In this document: in pieces, positions 9,024-18,800 of the stretch
Layout: each line of letters opens with the position of its first letter
How positions within the stretch are numbered: the first letter of the stretch is position 1
From: Fidelibacterota bacterium
GTDB taxonomy: Bacteria; Fidelibacterota; Marinisomatia; SCGC-AAA003-L08; JACNLC01
Length of the DNA: 60,209 nucleotides
Assembly: GCA_014381725.1 (NCBI GenBank)
Contig: JACNLC010000037.1
Coordinates: 1 to 60,209 of the forward strand
Direction of reading: 5' to 3'
Made by a program: the position numbers and the translations under genes
Notes under the pieces: model-generated
The model's input: the letters and a program-made list of their open reading frames with translations, nothing else
Told to the model about the DNA's origin: nothing
The model's database searches: none

Positions 9024-9054
9024 AAAGGGCAAATTAAATAAATTTGCCCTTTTG
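9024..9054 (-). terminator. Rho-independent terminator after groEL
   Basis: A perfect 13-bp inverted repeat, AAAAGGGCAAATT with AATTTGCCCTTTT, around a five-base loop. On minus it is followed by a run of T (the A run at 9020-9027 on plus), directly after the groEL stop. The near-symmetric sequence may also stop transcripts reading the other way. Confidence 0.9.
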
Positions 9055-9075
9055 TATATATTTGGAGAATGGTGT

Positions 9076-10728
9076 TTAGTACATACCACCCATTCCTCCC
9101 ATACCACCCATGCCACCCATATCACCACCAGGCATTGCAGGAGCATTTTCTTTTTCAGGTTTGTCTGATATTACAGCTTCAGTAGTTAACATTAATCCAG
9201 AAACACTAGATGCATTTTCTACAGCAGTTCGTGTTACTAAAGTTGGGTCAATAATACCAGCTTTAATCATATCAGTATATTGTTCGCTTTGAGCATCAAA
9301 ACCATAATTATCCTTGCCATCCATAATTTTAGCAATTATCACTGGTGCTTCAAGCCCAGAATTAGTTATGATTTGTCTAGCTGGTGCTTCAAGAGCTTTT
9401 TTAACAATTTCCATACCAAGAATTATGTCAGTTTCTTTTGTAGCTTTAGTATCAATCTTTTTACTTGCTCTGAGTAAAGCAACACCGCCACCAGGAACAA
9501 TACCTTCCTGAACTGCGGCTCTAGTTGCGTGTAAAGCATCTTCTACTCGAGCTTTCTTCTCTTTCATTTCAACTTCTGTGGACGCACCAATATTTAAAAC
9601 GGCAACTCCACCAGACAATTTTGCTAATCGTTCTTGAAGTTTTTCTTTATCGTAATCGGAAGAACTTTTTTCAATTTGAACTTTGATTTCACTTACTCTG
9701 GCCATTATTGCATCACCTTCACCAGCACCTTCAACAATTGTTGTGTTGTCTTTGTCAATAGTAACAGTTCGCCCCTGACCAAGATAATCAATAGTTGCAT
9801 TTTCAAGTTTGTAACCTTGTTCTTCAGAAATTACTGTTCCACCTGTTAAAACTGCAATGTCTTGCAACATTTCTTTTCTTCTGTCACCAAATCCAGGAGC
9901 TTTTACTGCGGCAACTTTTAATGTACCACGAATCTTATTTACTACTAGAGTTGCTAAAGCTTCACCTTCTATATCTTCAGCAATAATCATTAGCGCTTTA
10001 CCAGTTTGAGATACTTTTTCCAATATCGGAAGAAGGTCTTTCATTGTGCTGATTTTCTTATCAAAAATAAGAATGTAAGGATTTTCAAACAGAGTTTCCA
10101 TTGCTTCTGCGTTAGTAACAAAATATGGAGAGAGATAACCTCTATCAAACTGCATTCCTTCAACAGTTTCGAGGAAAGTATCCATTCCTTTAGCTTCTTC
10201 AACTGTGATTACACCTTCGTTACCAACTTTTTCCATTGCGTCTGCAATCAGATTACCAATTGAGCTATCGCTGTTAGCTGATATTGTTCCAACTTGAGCA
10301 ATTTCTTCTTTATTAGAAATTTCTTTACTGATTCCCCTAAGATAATCAGTAACTTGCCCAGCTGCTAAATCAATACCTCGTTTAAGATCCATTGGATTTG
10401 CACCAGCAGTTACATTTTTCAATCCTTCATCAATAATTGCTTGTGCTAGCACTGTAGCTGTAGTGGTTCCGTCACCTGCAACATCAGAAGTTTTTGATGC
10501 AACTTCTTTAATCATTTGAGCACCCATATTTTCTACAGGATTCTCAAGTTCAATTTCTTTTGCAACAGTTACACCGTCTTTAGTTACAGTTGGTGCTCCA
10601 AATTTCTTATCAATAATCACATTACGACCTTTTGGTCCTAAAGTTACTTTTACCGCGTTTGCTAACTGGTCAACACCAGATTTTAGCATAGTGCGAGCTT
10701 CTATATTATAATCAATGATTTTAGCCAT
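9076..10728 (-). CDS. groEL: Chaperonin GroEL (Hsp60)
   Basis: The large chaperonin subunit that forms the double-ring folding chamber. The protein is 550 residues and contains all expected signatures: [20 protein letters not shown] near the N-terminus, the [14 protein letters not shown]-site loop, [16 protein letters not shown], and [14 protein letters not shown]. The C-terminus is a GGM repeat ending in GGMY, the flexible tail found in most GroELs. It follows groES by 18 bases with an AAGGAAA ribosome site, so the two are one operon closed by the terminator at 9024-9054. No dnaJ, grpE or hrcA gene is nearby. Confidence 0.98.
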   Translation of the reverse strand: MAKIIDYNIEARTMLKSGVDQLANAVKVTLGPKGRNVIIDKKFGAPTVTKDGVTVAKEIELENPVENMGAQMIKEVASKTSDVAGDGTTTATVLAQAIIDEGLKNVTAGANPMDLKRGIDLAAGQVTDYLRGISKEISNKEEIAQVGTISANSDSSIGNLIADAMEKVGNEGVITVEEAKGMDTFLETVEGMQFDRGYLSPYFVTNAEAMETLFENPYILIFDKKISTMKDLLPILEKVSQTGKALMIIAEDIEGEALATLVVNKIRGTLKVAAVKAPGFGDRRKEMLQDIAVLTGGTVISEEQGYKLENATIDYLGQGRTVTIDKDNTTIVEGAGEGDAIMARVSEIKVQIEKSSSDYDKEKLQERLAKLSGGVAVLNIGASTEVEMKEKKARVEDALHATRAAVQEGIVPGGGVALLRASKKIDTKATKETDIILGMEIVKKALEAPARQIITNSGLEAPVIIAKIMDGKDNYGFDAQSEQYTDMIKAGIIDPTLVTRTAVENASSVSGLMLTTEAVISDKPEKENAPAMPGGDMGGMGGMGGMGGMY

Positions 10729-10746
10729 TATTGTAATTTTCCTTTC

Positions 10747-11031
10747 TTATAAAATTGCAAAAATATCACTTTCACGCATAATGAGAAAAGTTCCCCCATC
10801 AATTGTAATTTCAGTTCCTGAGTATTTTCCGTATAACACTGAGTCACCCACTTTTACTTGCAAGTCAATCTTTGCACCTGCATCACTAGTTTTGCCTGGA
10901 CCTACTGCAACTATCTTACCTTGTTGAGGTTTTTCTTTTGCAGTATCCGGTAGAATGATACCACCAGCTGTCTTTTCTTCTGCTTCTGCAGACTGCACAA
11001 CTACTCTATCTTCTAAAGGTTTTAATTTCAT
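10747..11031 (-). CDS. groES: Co-chaperonin GroES
   Basis: A 94-residue co-chaperonin that caps the GroEL ring. [12 protein letters not shown] at the N-terminus, the mobile loop [19 protein letters not shown], which carries the GroEL-binding GGIILP, and [15 protein letters not shown] are all present. AAAGGAAAA lies just before the ATG. It is the first gene of the groES-groEL operon. The 148-base leader has no recognisable CIRCE element but carries a TGGCAY-N5-TTGTTA element also found before dnaK. Confidence 0.98.
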   Translation of the reverse strand: MKLKPLEDRVVVQSAEAEEKTAGGIILPDTAKEKPQQGKIVAVGPGKTSDAGAKIDLQVKVGDSVLYGKYSGTEITIDGGTFLIMRESDIFAIL

Positions 11032-11088
11032 TTGTTTTTCCTTTCATAAAATTGATTAATTTTCAAAGTTAATTTGACGACTGACTAA

Positions 11089-11105
11089 TAACAAACTTAA
11101 TGCCA
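11089..11105 (-). promoter_or_regulatory. Candidate promoter element before groES, shared with dnaK
   Basis: The minus strand reads TGGCAT-N5-TTGTTA, about 60 bases before the groES ATG. The same TGGCAY-N5-TTGTTA arrangement stands about 50 bases before dnaK. The spacing GG-N10-G(T) resembles a sigma-54 site, though a true -12 element normally has GC. The resemblance is seen in sequence; promoter function is inferred. Confidence 0.4.
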
Positions 11106-11179
11106 CGAAATATCCTCTGCCTAAATGACAGAAGTAAAAATTAGTTTCTAGCAGGGAGGATTTTTAAATTCTTTTTTCT

Positions 11180-11617
11180 CTACTCACCTGTGCTTCCAAA
11201 TCCACCTGAACCTCTACTAGTTTCAGATAGAGTTTCAACAAGTTCATAGGATATTGGAGAGCTGTCTGAAGCAACCAATTGGAATAATCGCTGCCCCTTT
11301 TTGGCAGTGTAAGATTCAGATTTAACATTGTCGCACATTGCCATAATTTCTCCACGATATCCTCCGTCAATAAGTCCTATAGAATTCGACATTCTCAGTG
11401 GTGTTTTTGAAATACTCGATCGTGGAAATAAATAATATGCTTTATTATCCTCTGGTTCGCAGATGATACCTAGTTTTAGAGGTTTTGTTTCACCTGGTTT
11501 ATAAATAACATCTTCTAAAACATATAAATCTAATCCAGCATCTCCGTTGTGAAAATGACCGTGATTTTCGTAATATTCTTTTGCTGTTTCGTTAATCGCT
11601 TGTATGTATAATTTCAT
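11180..11617 (-). CDS. dut: dUTP diphosphatase (trimeric dUTPase)
   Basis: Hydrolyses dUTP to dUMP and pyrophosphate, keeping uracil out of DNA and supplying dUMP for thymidylate synthesis. The 145-residue protein shows the five trimeric-dUTPase motifs: GDAGLDLY (1), PRSSISKTPLRM (2), IGLIDGGYRGEIMA with the catalytic Asp (3), KKGQRLFQLV (4) and RGSGGFGSTGE (5), the C-terminal P-loop-like arm. Motif 1 and the His-rich stretch before it are slightly unusual. It lies downstream of yifB on the same strand, separated by about 120 bases. Confidence 0.92.
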   Translation of the reverse strand: MKLYIQAINETAKEYYENHGHFHNGDAGLDLYVLEDVIYKPGETKPLKLGIICEPEDNKAYYLFPRSSISKTPLRMSNSIGLIDGGYRGEIMAMCDNVKSESYTAKKGQRLFQLVASDSSPISYELVETLSETSRGSGGFGSTGE

Positions 11618-11735
11618 TTAATCTCTCTATTATTTGTTATTTAGAATTTGAAGGTAGAAAGTTTGTCCATTATTCTCAAATCATTTTCTACTATCTACAA
11701 AACTATAATATTCTCTCTATTATTAGCTCATTAAT

Positions 11736-13277
11736 TTATTTCTGCCAGATATCTCTATCCAAGCTACGATATTGAATTGCTTCACTAAGATGAATAGGAG
11801 TAATCTCCGATTTACCATCCATATCTGCAATTGTCCTTGATACTTTCAAAATTCTATCATAAGCTCGTGCTGATAATCCTAAATGATCCATAGCTTGCTT
11901 AATTAGTGCTTTTCCTTGCTCATCAATCTGACAGTATTTCTCAATCCCTTTCTTCTCCATATTTGCGTTAGAGTGAATATTAGCAGATTTAGTAAATCTT
12001 TTTGTTTGAACTTCACGGGTTTGTTGAACTCGTTCTCTGATAATTGCAGAATTTTCACTCTTTTCCTTTTTTGATAACTCCTCAAATGGAACTGCAGGAA
12101 CATCTATGTGAATGTCAATCCTATCCAACAATGGTCCCGATATTCGGCTTAAATACTTTTGAATTGACATTCCTGCACAAGTGCAATCATTTCGTGAATC
12201 AGTAAAAAATCCACAAGGGCAAGGATTCATCGCTGCCACAAGCATAAAATTCGACGGGTAAGTCAACGATATTTTTGCACGAGAAATTGTTACTTCTCCA
12301 TTTTCCAAAGGTTGACGCATCACCTCCAAAGCACTCTTTTTAAATTCTGGAAGTTCGTCTAAAAACAATACTCCATTATGAGCCAAACTCACTTCACCTG
12401 GTTTTGGTACTGGTCCTCCACCAACTAAACCAATATCACTAATCGTATGATGTGGATTTCTAAATGGACGGGTAGATGCAATTCCGTGTTCAGTATTTAT
12501 TAGTCCGGTTACAGAATGAATTTTGGTTGTTTCTAAAGCTTCATCAACTGTCATTTTAGGCAAGATAGTCGGTAATCTTTTAGCTAACATAGATTTACCA
12601 CTTCCTGGAGGTCCAATGAGCAAAATATTATGGCCACCTGCTGCAGAAACTTCTAGGGCTCGTTTGACTTGCTCTTGCCCTTTTACATCAGAGAAATCTT
12701 GAGTATAATCTTGCAATCCTGCTATTGATGATAAATCTACTTGAGCTACTTGTTTAATTTCCTTTTCATCGTTTAAAATATCTGCAACTTCTTTTAGAGT
12801 TTTTGCTCCGGCAATTCTAATTCCATCAACAAATGAAGCTTCCTTTGTATTCTTTTCTGGTAGTAATATGGCTTTAATTCCATTTTTCTTTGCATTAAGA
12901 CAAATTGGGAATACTCCTTTAATAGGTCGAAGAGCTCCATCCAAGCTCAATTCTCCAACTAACATAATTTTATCAAGATATTTTTCGTTTATATATCCGA
13001 GAGCCGATAAAATTCCTATAGCAATTGGTAAATCGAATGCTGAACCTTCTTTGCGGATATCTGCAGGGGCAAGGTTGATAGTAATTCGTTTGTTTGGAAT
13101 GCGAAATCCTGAGTTTTTCATTGCTGCCAGAACTCGCTCTTTACTTTCCTTGACGGCTCCTTCTGGTAAGCCAACTGTAAAAAATCTAGCTGGATAACAA
13201 TTTTCTAAATGGGCTTCTACTGTAACTGTATAGGCGTCAACTCCAAGAACTGCACTCGATAAAACTTTGGCGAACAT
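11736..13277 (-). CDS. YifB/ComM-family Mg-chelatase-like AAA+ ATPase
   Basis: A 513-residue AAA+ protein. The N-terminal Lon-protease-like fold appears as VLSSAVLGVDAYTVTVEAHL and VGLPEGAVKESKERV. The AAA+ module follows, with Walker A GPPGSGKSMLAKRLP, Walker B VLFLDELPEF, and the C-terminal chelatase-type segment LSARAYDRILKVSRTIADM. A four-Cys cluster (CPCGFFTDSRNDCTC) is typical of the family. The best studied member, ComM, is a branch-migration helicase in natural transformation, but the gene is widespread in non-transformable bacteria, so a DNA recombination role is only likely. An AGAGG precedes the ATG. It is downstream of ispG by about 70 bases. Confidence 0.93.
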   Translation of the reverse strand: MFAKVLSSAVLGVDAYTVTVEAHLENCYPARFFTVGLPEGAVKESKERVLAAMKNSGFRIPNKRITINLAPADIRKEGSAFDLPIAIGILSALGYINEKYLDKIMLVGELSLDGALRPIKGVFPICLNAKKNGIKAILLPEKNTKEASFVDGIRIAGAKTLKEVADILNDEKEIKQVAQVDLSSIAGLQDYTQDFSDVKGQEQVKRALEVSAAGGHNILLIGPPGSGKSMLAKRLPTILPKMTVDEALETTKIHSVTGLINTEHGIASTRPFRNPHHTISDIGLVGGGPVPKPGEVSLAHNGVLFLDELPEFKKSALEVMRQPLENGEVTISRAKISLTYPSNFMLVAAMNPCPCGFFTDSRNDCTCAGMSIQKYLSRISGPLLDRIDIHIDVPAVPFEELSKKEKSENSAIIRERVQQTREVQTKRFTKSANIHSNANMEKKGIEKYCQIDEQGKALIKQAMDHLGLSARAYDRILKVSRTIADMDGKSEITPIHLSEAIQYRSLDRDIWQK

Positions 13278-13347
13278 AAGTTTCCTCTCTTTTAGTGATT
13301 TGTACCGAATCGAAAATTACAACATATTTATTTACAAAATTAGATGA

Positions 13348-15183
13348 TTATTGTGCATCAACCCATTTCCCATCTGAACGGATAAGTTCAATTAACGAAT
13401 CTACAGCATTTGCTTCTGCAATATTTTTCTTAACGACAATTTGTCCACGATACAAAGATACCTTGCCAACACCCACTCCAACATAACCATAATCTGCATC
13501 TGCCATTTCGCCAGGTCCGTTGACTATACATCCCATAATTCCGATTTTGAGACCTTTTAAATGCGATGTTCTATTACGAATTTTCTCTGCAGTATTTTGA
13601 ATATCAAATAATGTTCGCCCACAAGACGGGCAAGAGATATACTCTGTTTTTGTAATTCGTTTTCGTGTTGCTTGTAAAATTCCAAAAGCAGTATTAATTG
13701 TTCTTCGGTTTGATGGAGTAACCCAAATTCCATCGCCTATATTGTCAATTAACAAACTCCCGAAATCTATTGAAGTCTGAATCGGCAATTGTTCTTTGTC
13801 CAAATTATGATAATCTTTTTTAAGGATGATTGGTAAATTTATGTTATCTTCGTAAAAACAATTCATTAGTTCTTTAATTTCAGAAGTATTTTTTGATTCA
13901 TTTAAATCAATTACTAAAACTGTAGTTTTTGAAGATTGTAAAATATTTGTATCAATTTCTTTAGGAGTAGTTAAAACAAATTTAATGAAATCCTTCTTAG
14001 AGTTGTCCTTGAATTGTCTCCAATTCATTAAGGGATAACTACTATCTTTTAATTCTGAATTTCTCCAATAATCAAAATCAAAAAGTATCTTTAAATCTCT
14101 TGGATATTTTGAGAACGGTTCTCTGCTTCCTAGATATACCAAATCAGCTGAAATTTCATTATGTGTGAAATTATCGCTTTCATTTTGATATTCGTATCCA
14201 ATTTGATAAAGCCCAGATAAATTTAATTTTGCATTACTGAAATCCGCAAAAACAACAGGAGGATTATTGCCACCAATATTTAGGATAGCTTCGGAATTTG
14301 CGAGAACATCCTCTACTTTTCTATAAATAAGCTTGGATGGTTGAGAATATTTGATAATCTCTCGAGCCACTGGAATTTCAAACTCTGGTTCTTCTGTGAG
14401 AGAAACTCGGATAGTATCACCAATCCCTTCACTCAACAAAGTACCAATTCCAATAGCAGACTTAATTCGCCCATCCTCTCCCTCGCCGGCTTCAGTAACT
14501 CCAAGATGAATTGGATAATCCATATTTCTATGTTTCATCACTTTAACAAGCAAACGATTTGCATCTATCATAACTTTGGGATTACTTGCTTTCATAGAAA
14601 GTACAATATCGTGGTAATTTAGCTTTCTGCAAATATCAACAAACTCCATTGCAGCTTCAACCATACCTTTAGGTGTATCACCATAACGAGTCAATATTCT
14701 GCCTGATAAAGAACCGTGATTAACTCCAATCCTCATTGCAGTATTGTGTTTTTTGCATATCTCAACTAACGGAGAGAATCTCTCAAATATCAGGTTTAAC
14801 TCAGATTTATATTCTGTATCAGATAATATTTTATTGTTTTTATTTTTATCTGAGAAGTTACCAGGATTAATTCTAACCTTTTCAACAATCTGTGCAGCAA
14901 TTTCAGCAGCTTTTGGAGTGTAATGAATATCTGCAATAAGTGGAGTTACATAACCAAAGCGAGAAAGTTCTTCCTTTATATCAGTAAGATTTTCTGCTTC
15001 TCTCAAACTTGGGGTTGTTATGCGGACATATTCGCATCCTGCATCAATCATTCGGATGCTCTGCTTAACTGTTGCAGAGGTATCCATTGTGTCGGTTGTT
15101 GTCATCGACTGAATACGAATGGGATTTTCGCCACCAAGTGGAACACCTCCGATGTTTACAACTCTAGTATTTCGTCTTCTCAA
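13348..15183 (-). CDS. ispG: 4-hydroxy-3-methylbut-2-enyl diphosphate synthase, long form
   Basis: Catalyses the reductive ring opening of MEcPP in the MEP isoprenoid pathway. The TIM-barrel part begins RRRNTRVVNIGGVPLGG and QSMTTTDTMD, and includes VRINPGNF and GVNHGSLS. The C-terminal iron-sulfur domain has CPSCGRTLF and GIMGCIVNGPGE, giving the three Cys and one Glu cluster ligands. At 611 residues it is the long form with an inserted domain (about residues 275-520) seen in Bacteroidetes, Chlamydiae and plants, rather than the roughly 370-residue Escherichia coli form. The start is a TTG at 15183: the frame meets TAA three codons upstream and the conserved N-terminus follows at once. It begins six bases after the lipoprotein stop, which implies coupling. 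Confidence 0.95.
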   Translation of the reverse strand: MRRRNTRVVNIGGVPLGGENPIRIQSMTTTDTMDTSATVKQSIRMIDAGCEYVRITTPSLREAENLTDIKEELSRFGYVTPLIADIHYTPKAAEIAAQIVEKVRINPGNFSDKNKNNKILSDTEYKSELNLIFERFSPLVEICKKHNTAMRIGVNHGSLSGRILTRYGDTPKGMVEAAMEFVDICRKLNYHDIVLSMKASNPKVMIDANRLLVKVMKHRNMDYPIHLGVTEAGEGEDGRIKSAIGIGTLLSEGIGDTIRVSLTEEPEFEIPVAREIIKYSQPSKLIYRKVEDVLANSEAILNIGGNNPPVVFADFSNAKLNLSGLYQIGYEYQNESDNFTHNEISADLVYLGSREPFSKYPRDLKILFDFDYWRNSELKDSSYPLMNWRQFKDNSKKDFIKFVLTTPKEIDTNILQSSKTTVLVIDLNESKNTSEIKELMNCFYEDNINLPIILKKDYHNLDKEQLPIQTSIDFGSLLIDNIGDGIWVTPSNRRTINTAFGILQATRKRITKTEYISCPSCGRTLFDIQNTAEKIRNRTSHLKGLKIGIMGCIVNGPGEMADADYGYVGVGVGKVSLYRGQIVVKKNIAEANAVDSLIELIRSDGKWVDAQ

Positions 15184-15189
15184 ATTATT

Positions 15190-15894
15190 TTACCACTCAT
15201 TGAAAGCATCAAGGCATTCATAAATATTTACCTGTTCTTCACATTCGGGAGGTAAATCTATAATATTAGTTATTTCCGACCAAGCCGATTCTATTTCATC
15301 AGTTCTTACAAAAGTCTGCGCCCGTAGGAGATAAATATTATCTACATTGATTCTCTCATCGTGTGCAAAATTGTAATTTGGACTGATTATTAACAATTCC
15401 TCTGAACCGGTTAACAACGAATCTGAGTAAGCAATAGATTCCTCAAGTAGAGTAGAATCATTTGGATTGTTATAATAACTAACTTCTGCTTTTATAGAGA
15501 AGTAACTTAAAATTACAATTTGTCCAAACAAAGCATCATAATATATTGAACTAGCTACATCATCGGTAAACTCTGAAACAGCATTTTTAAAATTGGCCTC
15601 TGCATCAATTCTGTAGTCTTCTCGCAAATTATATTGTGAATATCCAGGTGAATTATTAGCGTGATATACATTTGACCATCCCATTCCCAAATGAGCTTCT
15701 GTTACATTTTCTGAGTTATTGTTTTCAAACAAATCTATGGCTTCTGAAAAGAAACCTTTGGACTCTTCATAATTCCCTTGCTCAAATTCATACCAACCGG
15801 AGTTAATGTAAAATCTATAATTGATATCTTCTTGTTCAGAAAAATAATCACAAGAAACTGAAAGTAAAGATACTATAATTATAAATAATCTCAT
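15190..15894 (-). CDS. TPR-repeat lipoprotein
   Basis: A 234-residue predicted lipoprotein. The short signal MRLFIIIVSLLSVSC ends in a lipobox with Cys at about residue 15, followed by an acidic stretch. The body contains TPR-like helices: SGWYEFEQGNYEESKGFFSEAI and a later LRAQTFVRTDEIESAWSEI. I see no enzymatic motif. The start codon overlaps the stop of the giant repeat gene in an ATGA arrangement and it is closely followed by ispG. It may help export or anchoring of the upstream surface protein, but that is only suggested by position. Confidence 0.8.
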   Translation of the reverse strand: MRLFIIIVSLLSVSCDYFSEQEDINYRFYINSGWYEFEQGNYEESKGFFSEAIDLFENNNSENVTEAHLGMGWSNVYHANNSPGYSQYNLREDYRIDAEANFKNAVSEFTDDVASSIYYDALFGQIVILSYFSIKAEVSYYNNPNDSTLLEESIAYSDSLLTGSEELLIISPNYNFAHDERINVDNIYLLRAQTFVRTDEIESAWSEITNIIDLPPECEEQVNIYECLDAFNEW

Positions 15895-18800
15895 TTCAAC
15901 ACCATTATTTTTTCTGTTTGAGTAAAATCAGCAGTATTCAACTTCACAAAGTATAAACCTGAACTTATCGGAATATTCTCGTTTTGATAAAAATTCCAGT
16001 TAACTTCGTGATACCCTTGAGATTGAATATTGTCAAATAAAGTTACAACTTCTCTTCCTAAAATATCAAATACTTGAATTGTAATATTCGATTTTTCCGG
16101 TAAAGAATATCTAATAACAGTTGAACCATTTGCTGGATTTGGATACACTGAAATCAAAGAATATTCATCTGGTATCGGTTCTGTGATGGATTCGTCTAGA
16201 AATACTGCAAAAGAACCTAATTTGCAAATTTGCGCAGTAATCGTACCAGACTCATATCTGGAGTTAACTCTCTCCCACTTATTGTTAATAAATTCCATAA
16301 TTTGAAATTTCCAAGTTTGTATATCTGTAGATAAATAATCTTCTGGAATTTCAAAAGTTAACGAAACAGAATTATTAAACTCAGTTTTTACTGGAGAAAT
16401 AGTTACAGTAGGTATTATCTGGTAATTTTCGGATTTGTCCAATGAATTTTGAATTTCCTTTTCGACAACTAAAATACCAGTTTCGGAATCTAATGAACCT
16501 GCTGGAATTGCTATTTTAGCAGTGCCTGATGGGGAGATAACTTTCTCAAAATATCTAGGTAAAACTAATTTATAATAAACAGAGTCTTGTGTTCTCCCAT
16601 AATTCTGAACTCTATCTCTTCCCTGAAAAATAAGGGTAGTTAGTCCTGTATCAATAAAAGAACTTGCAATATGATAAATATTCTCAGCTGTTCCTTCCAA
16701 AGCATAATATTGTGGATAGTTAGCAGTATTAACCCAAATTTCAATCTTTTCATCTAAATTATCGTGGATAACCATTTCTTCAGAAGATTCAACATATAAA
16801 TCAAAATACTCGGATATAAGCTCATTTTGGTGGATATAAAATTCCCCCTTTGGAAGAACTAAATCTAACAGAATTTCGTTAGTTGTGTTGCTAAATTTAA
16901 TTGGATCATTTCCAAAAACATCATTTTCAAAGTTTTGACAAAGAACTCTCCAATAATATTGTGTATTGCCTGATAAATCTAGGACAATCGTTGTATCATT
17001 AGGATTAAAATCACTTCCAAGATAAGCTATCAAACTATCAGACAAATCTACTGACCAAAATGCATAAGTTGAGTCAGACAATATCTCTGTATTACAAACT
17101 TCATTAGCGTTAAGATGATTGTTACAAAATTCAGATGAATCGAATAATTCATCAGGAATAGTATCTTTTAATACAATTGTAAAATCACTAGTGTTATTGA
17201 CCAATTCTAATCGATAGTTCAAGTTGAATTGTTTATCATTATTCAAACCTGCGTCAGTATCAATATCATAACTTCTCTCCCAAATAAACAGGAATTTCTC
17301 AGGTTCTTGTTCTGTCTGCGGTTCATCTTTAACTGGGAGTCTATATACAAAATTAGCTTGAAGAGAATCATAAAAGAAAACAGTAGAATCGAGAGGGTAT
17401 TCTTGCAGATTTGATAATAACTGAAATTCTATTGGAATGTCATTGACTTGCTGAACCTCTATAAAGAATGTTTGTGTATATACAGCATTAGAATCATCAG
17501 TACAATTTACAGTGATACTATCAATTCCGTTCCAATCTGCTAATAACGAATCGATTACAAAACTATCATTTTCAGGAGTAAACCATAAATGCATTGGGTT
17601 TGTAGTATAGTGAAAATCCCAAACTAAACTATCCAAAGAAAATGGATTAGAATTTAAAATTGTGTCTGCATCAATATCATAATAATCTATAAAGACATTC
17701 GCTGAAGTTGTATCTTCTAAAATATTATCTCCATTATCATCAAAAGTAATCGAATTTATAAAGGGTGCATCATTTATTTGATTCACTATTAGTGTAAATA
17801 CATCAGTAGTGGAATCTATACCATCATTTGCTGTAATTGTAAATTCTTGAATGCCGTTTCCATTTTCTATCGGATGAATTTCAACTTCACCAGATGTTGA
17901 GTCAAAAGTAATCTCTGCAAATTGAACAGACAATGGCTCTATAGCAAAAATAATAATCTCATCAATTTCATTTTGGGGAATATCAATAGATTCAACTTCT
18001 ACTTTTCGGAAATCCTCGAAGTCTTCATTAACAGTAATATCTCCACTCAAAGAAAATGTAGGTGGATCGTTGACAGAAATGACTGAAAAATAAATTGTTG
18101 CTAGTTCGCTAGGTTGAGGATCATATTCGCCATTGCTGTTACCATCATCAACTACATAAAAGGTTAACGAGTCATCTCCAAAGAAATTAGGATTTGGGTT
18201 AAAGATAATCTCAGGTGTAGTTCCTGACAAATAACCATTCACAGTACTATCTTGAATAAAATAAGTTAAATAATCAAGTTCGACTGGATCTTCTCCTGTT
18301 AATAGAATACTTAGTATAACATCTTCTTCTGTTTCAAATTCAGCAGAAATTGCTATTGGGGAATCGTTTACAGAATAAACCATTATCTCACCCTGTGCGA
18401 TATTTGAATTTTCATTGCCGTCAAATGCTCGATATGTAAAACTATCACTACCAAAATAATTATTATTGGGGATATAAGAATTTCCAATAATCTGCCCGTT
18501 TTGCGGATGATCAACAACATAGTATTCTAAGTTGTCGTTTTCTACATCATTTCCAGAATAATGGATTTCAATTGAAATATCCTCATTAGTTTCTATTAGT
18601 AAATCAGTTACTACTGGAGCATCATTAATAGCAACAATCGTAATTAATACTTCAGTAATTTCCGAATACATATTACCATCAAATGCTTGATAAGTAAAAT
18701 AATCTTCACCATTGTAATTTTCATTAGAAGTATAAGAAAAAGTACCGTCAGCTTGAAATTCAATATTACCATTTTGAGTTTCAGAAACAATTACTGCAGA

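Noticed and set aside
9110-10263. Several plus-strand frames inside groEL
   Set aside because: They are antisense shadows of a strongly conserved gene; hydrophobic or Cys/Phe-rich composition reflects reversed codons.
11032-11179. CIRCE element before groES
   Set aside because: The TTAGCACTC-N9-GAGTGCTAA palindrome is not present in the groES or dnaK leader, so HrcA control through CIRCE is not supported.
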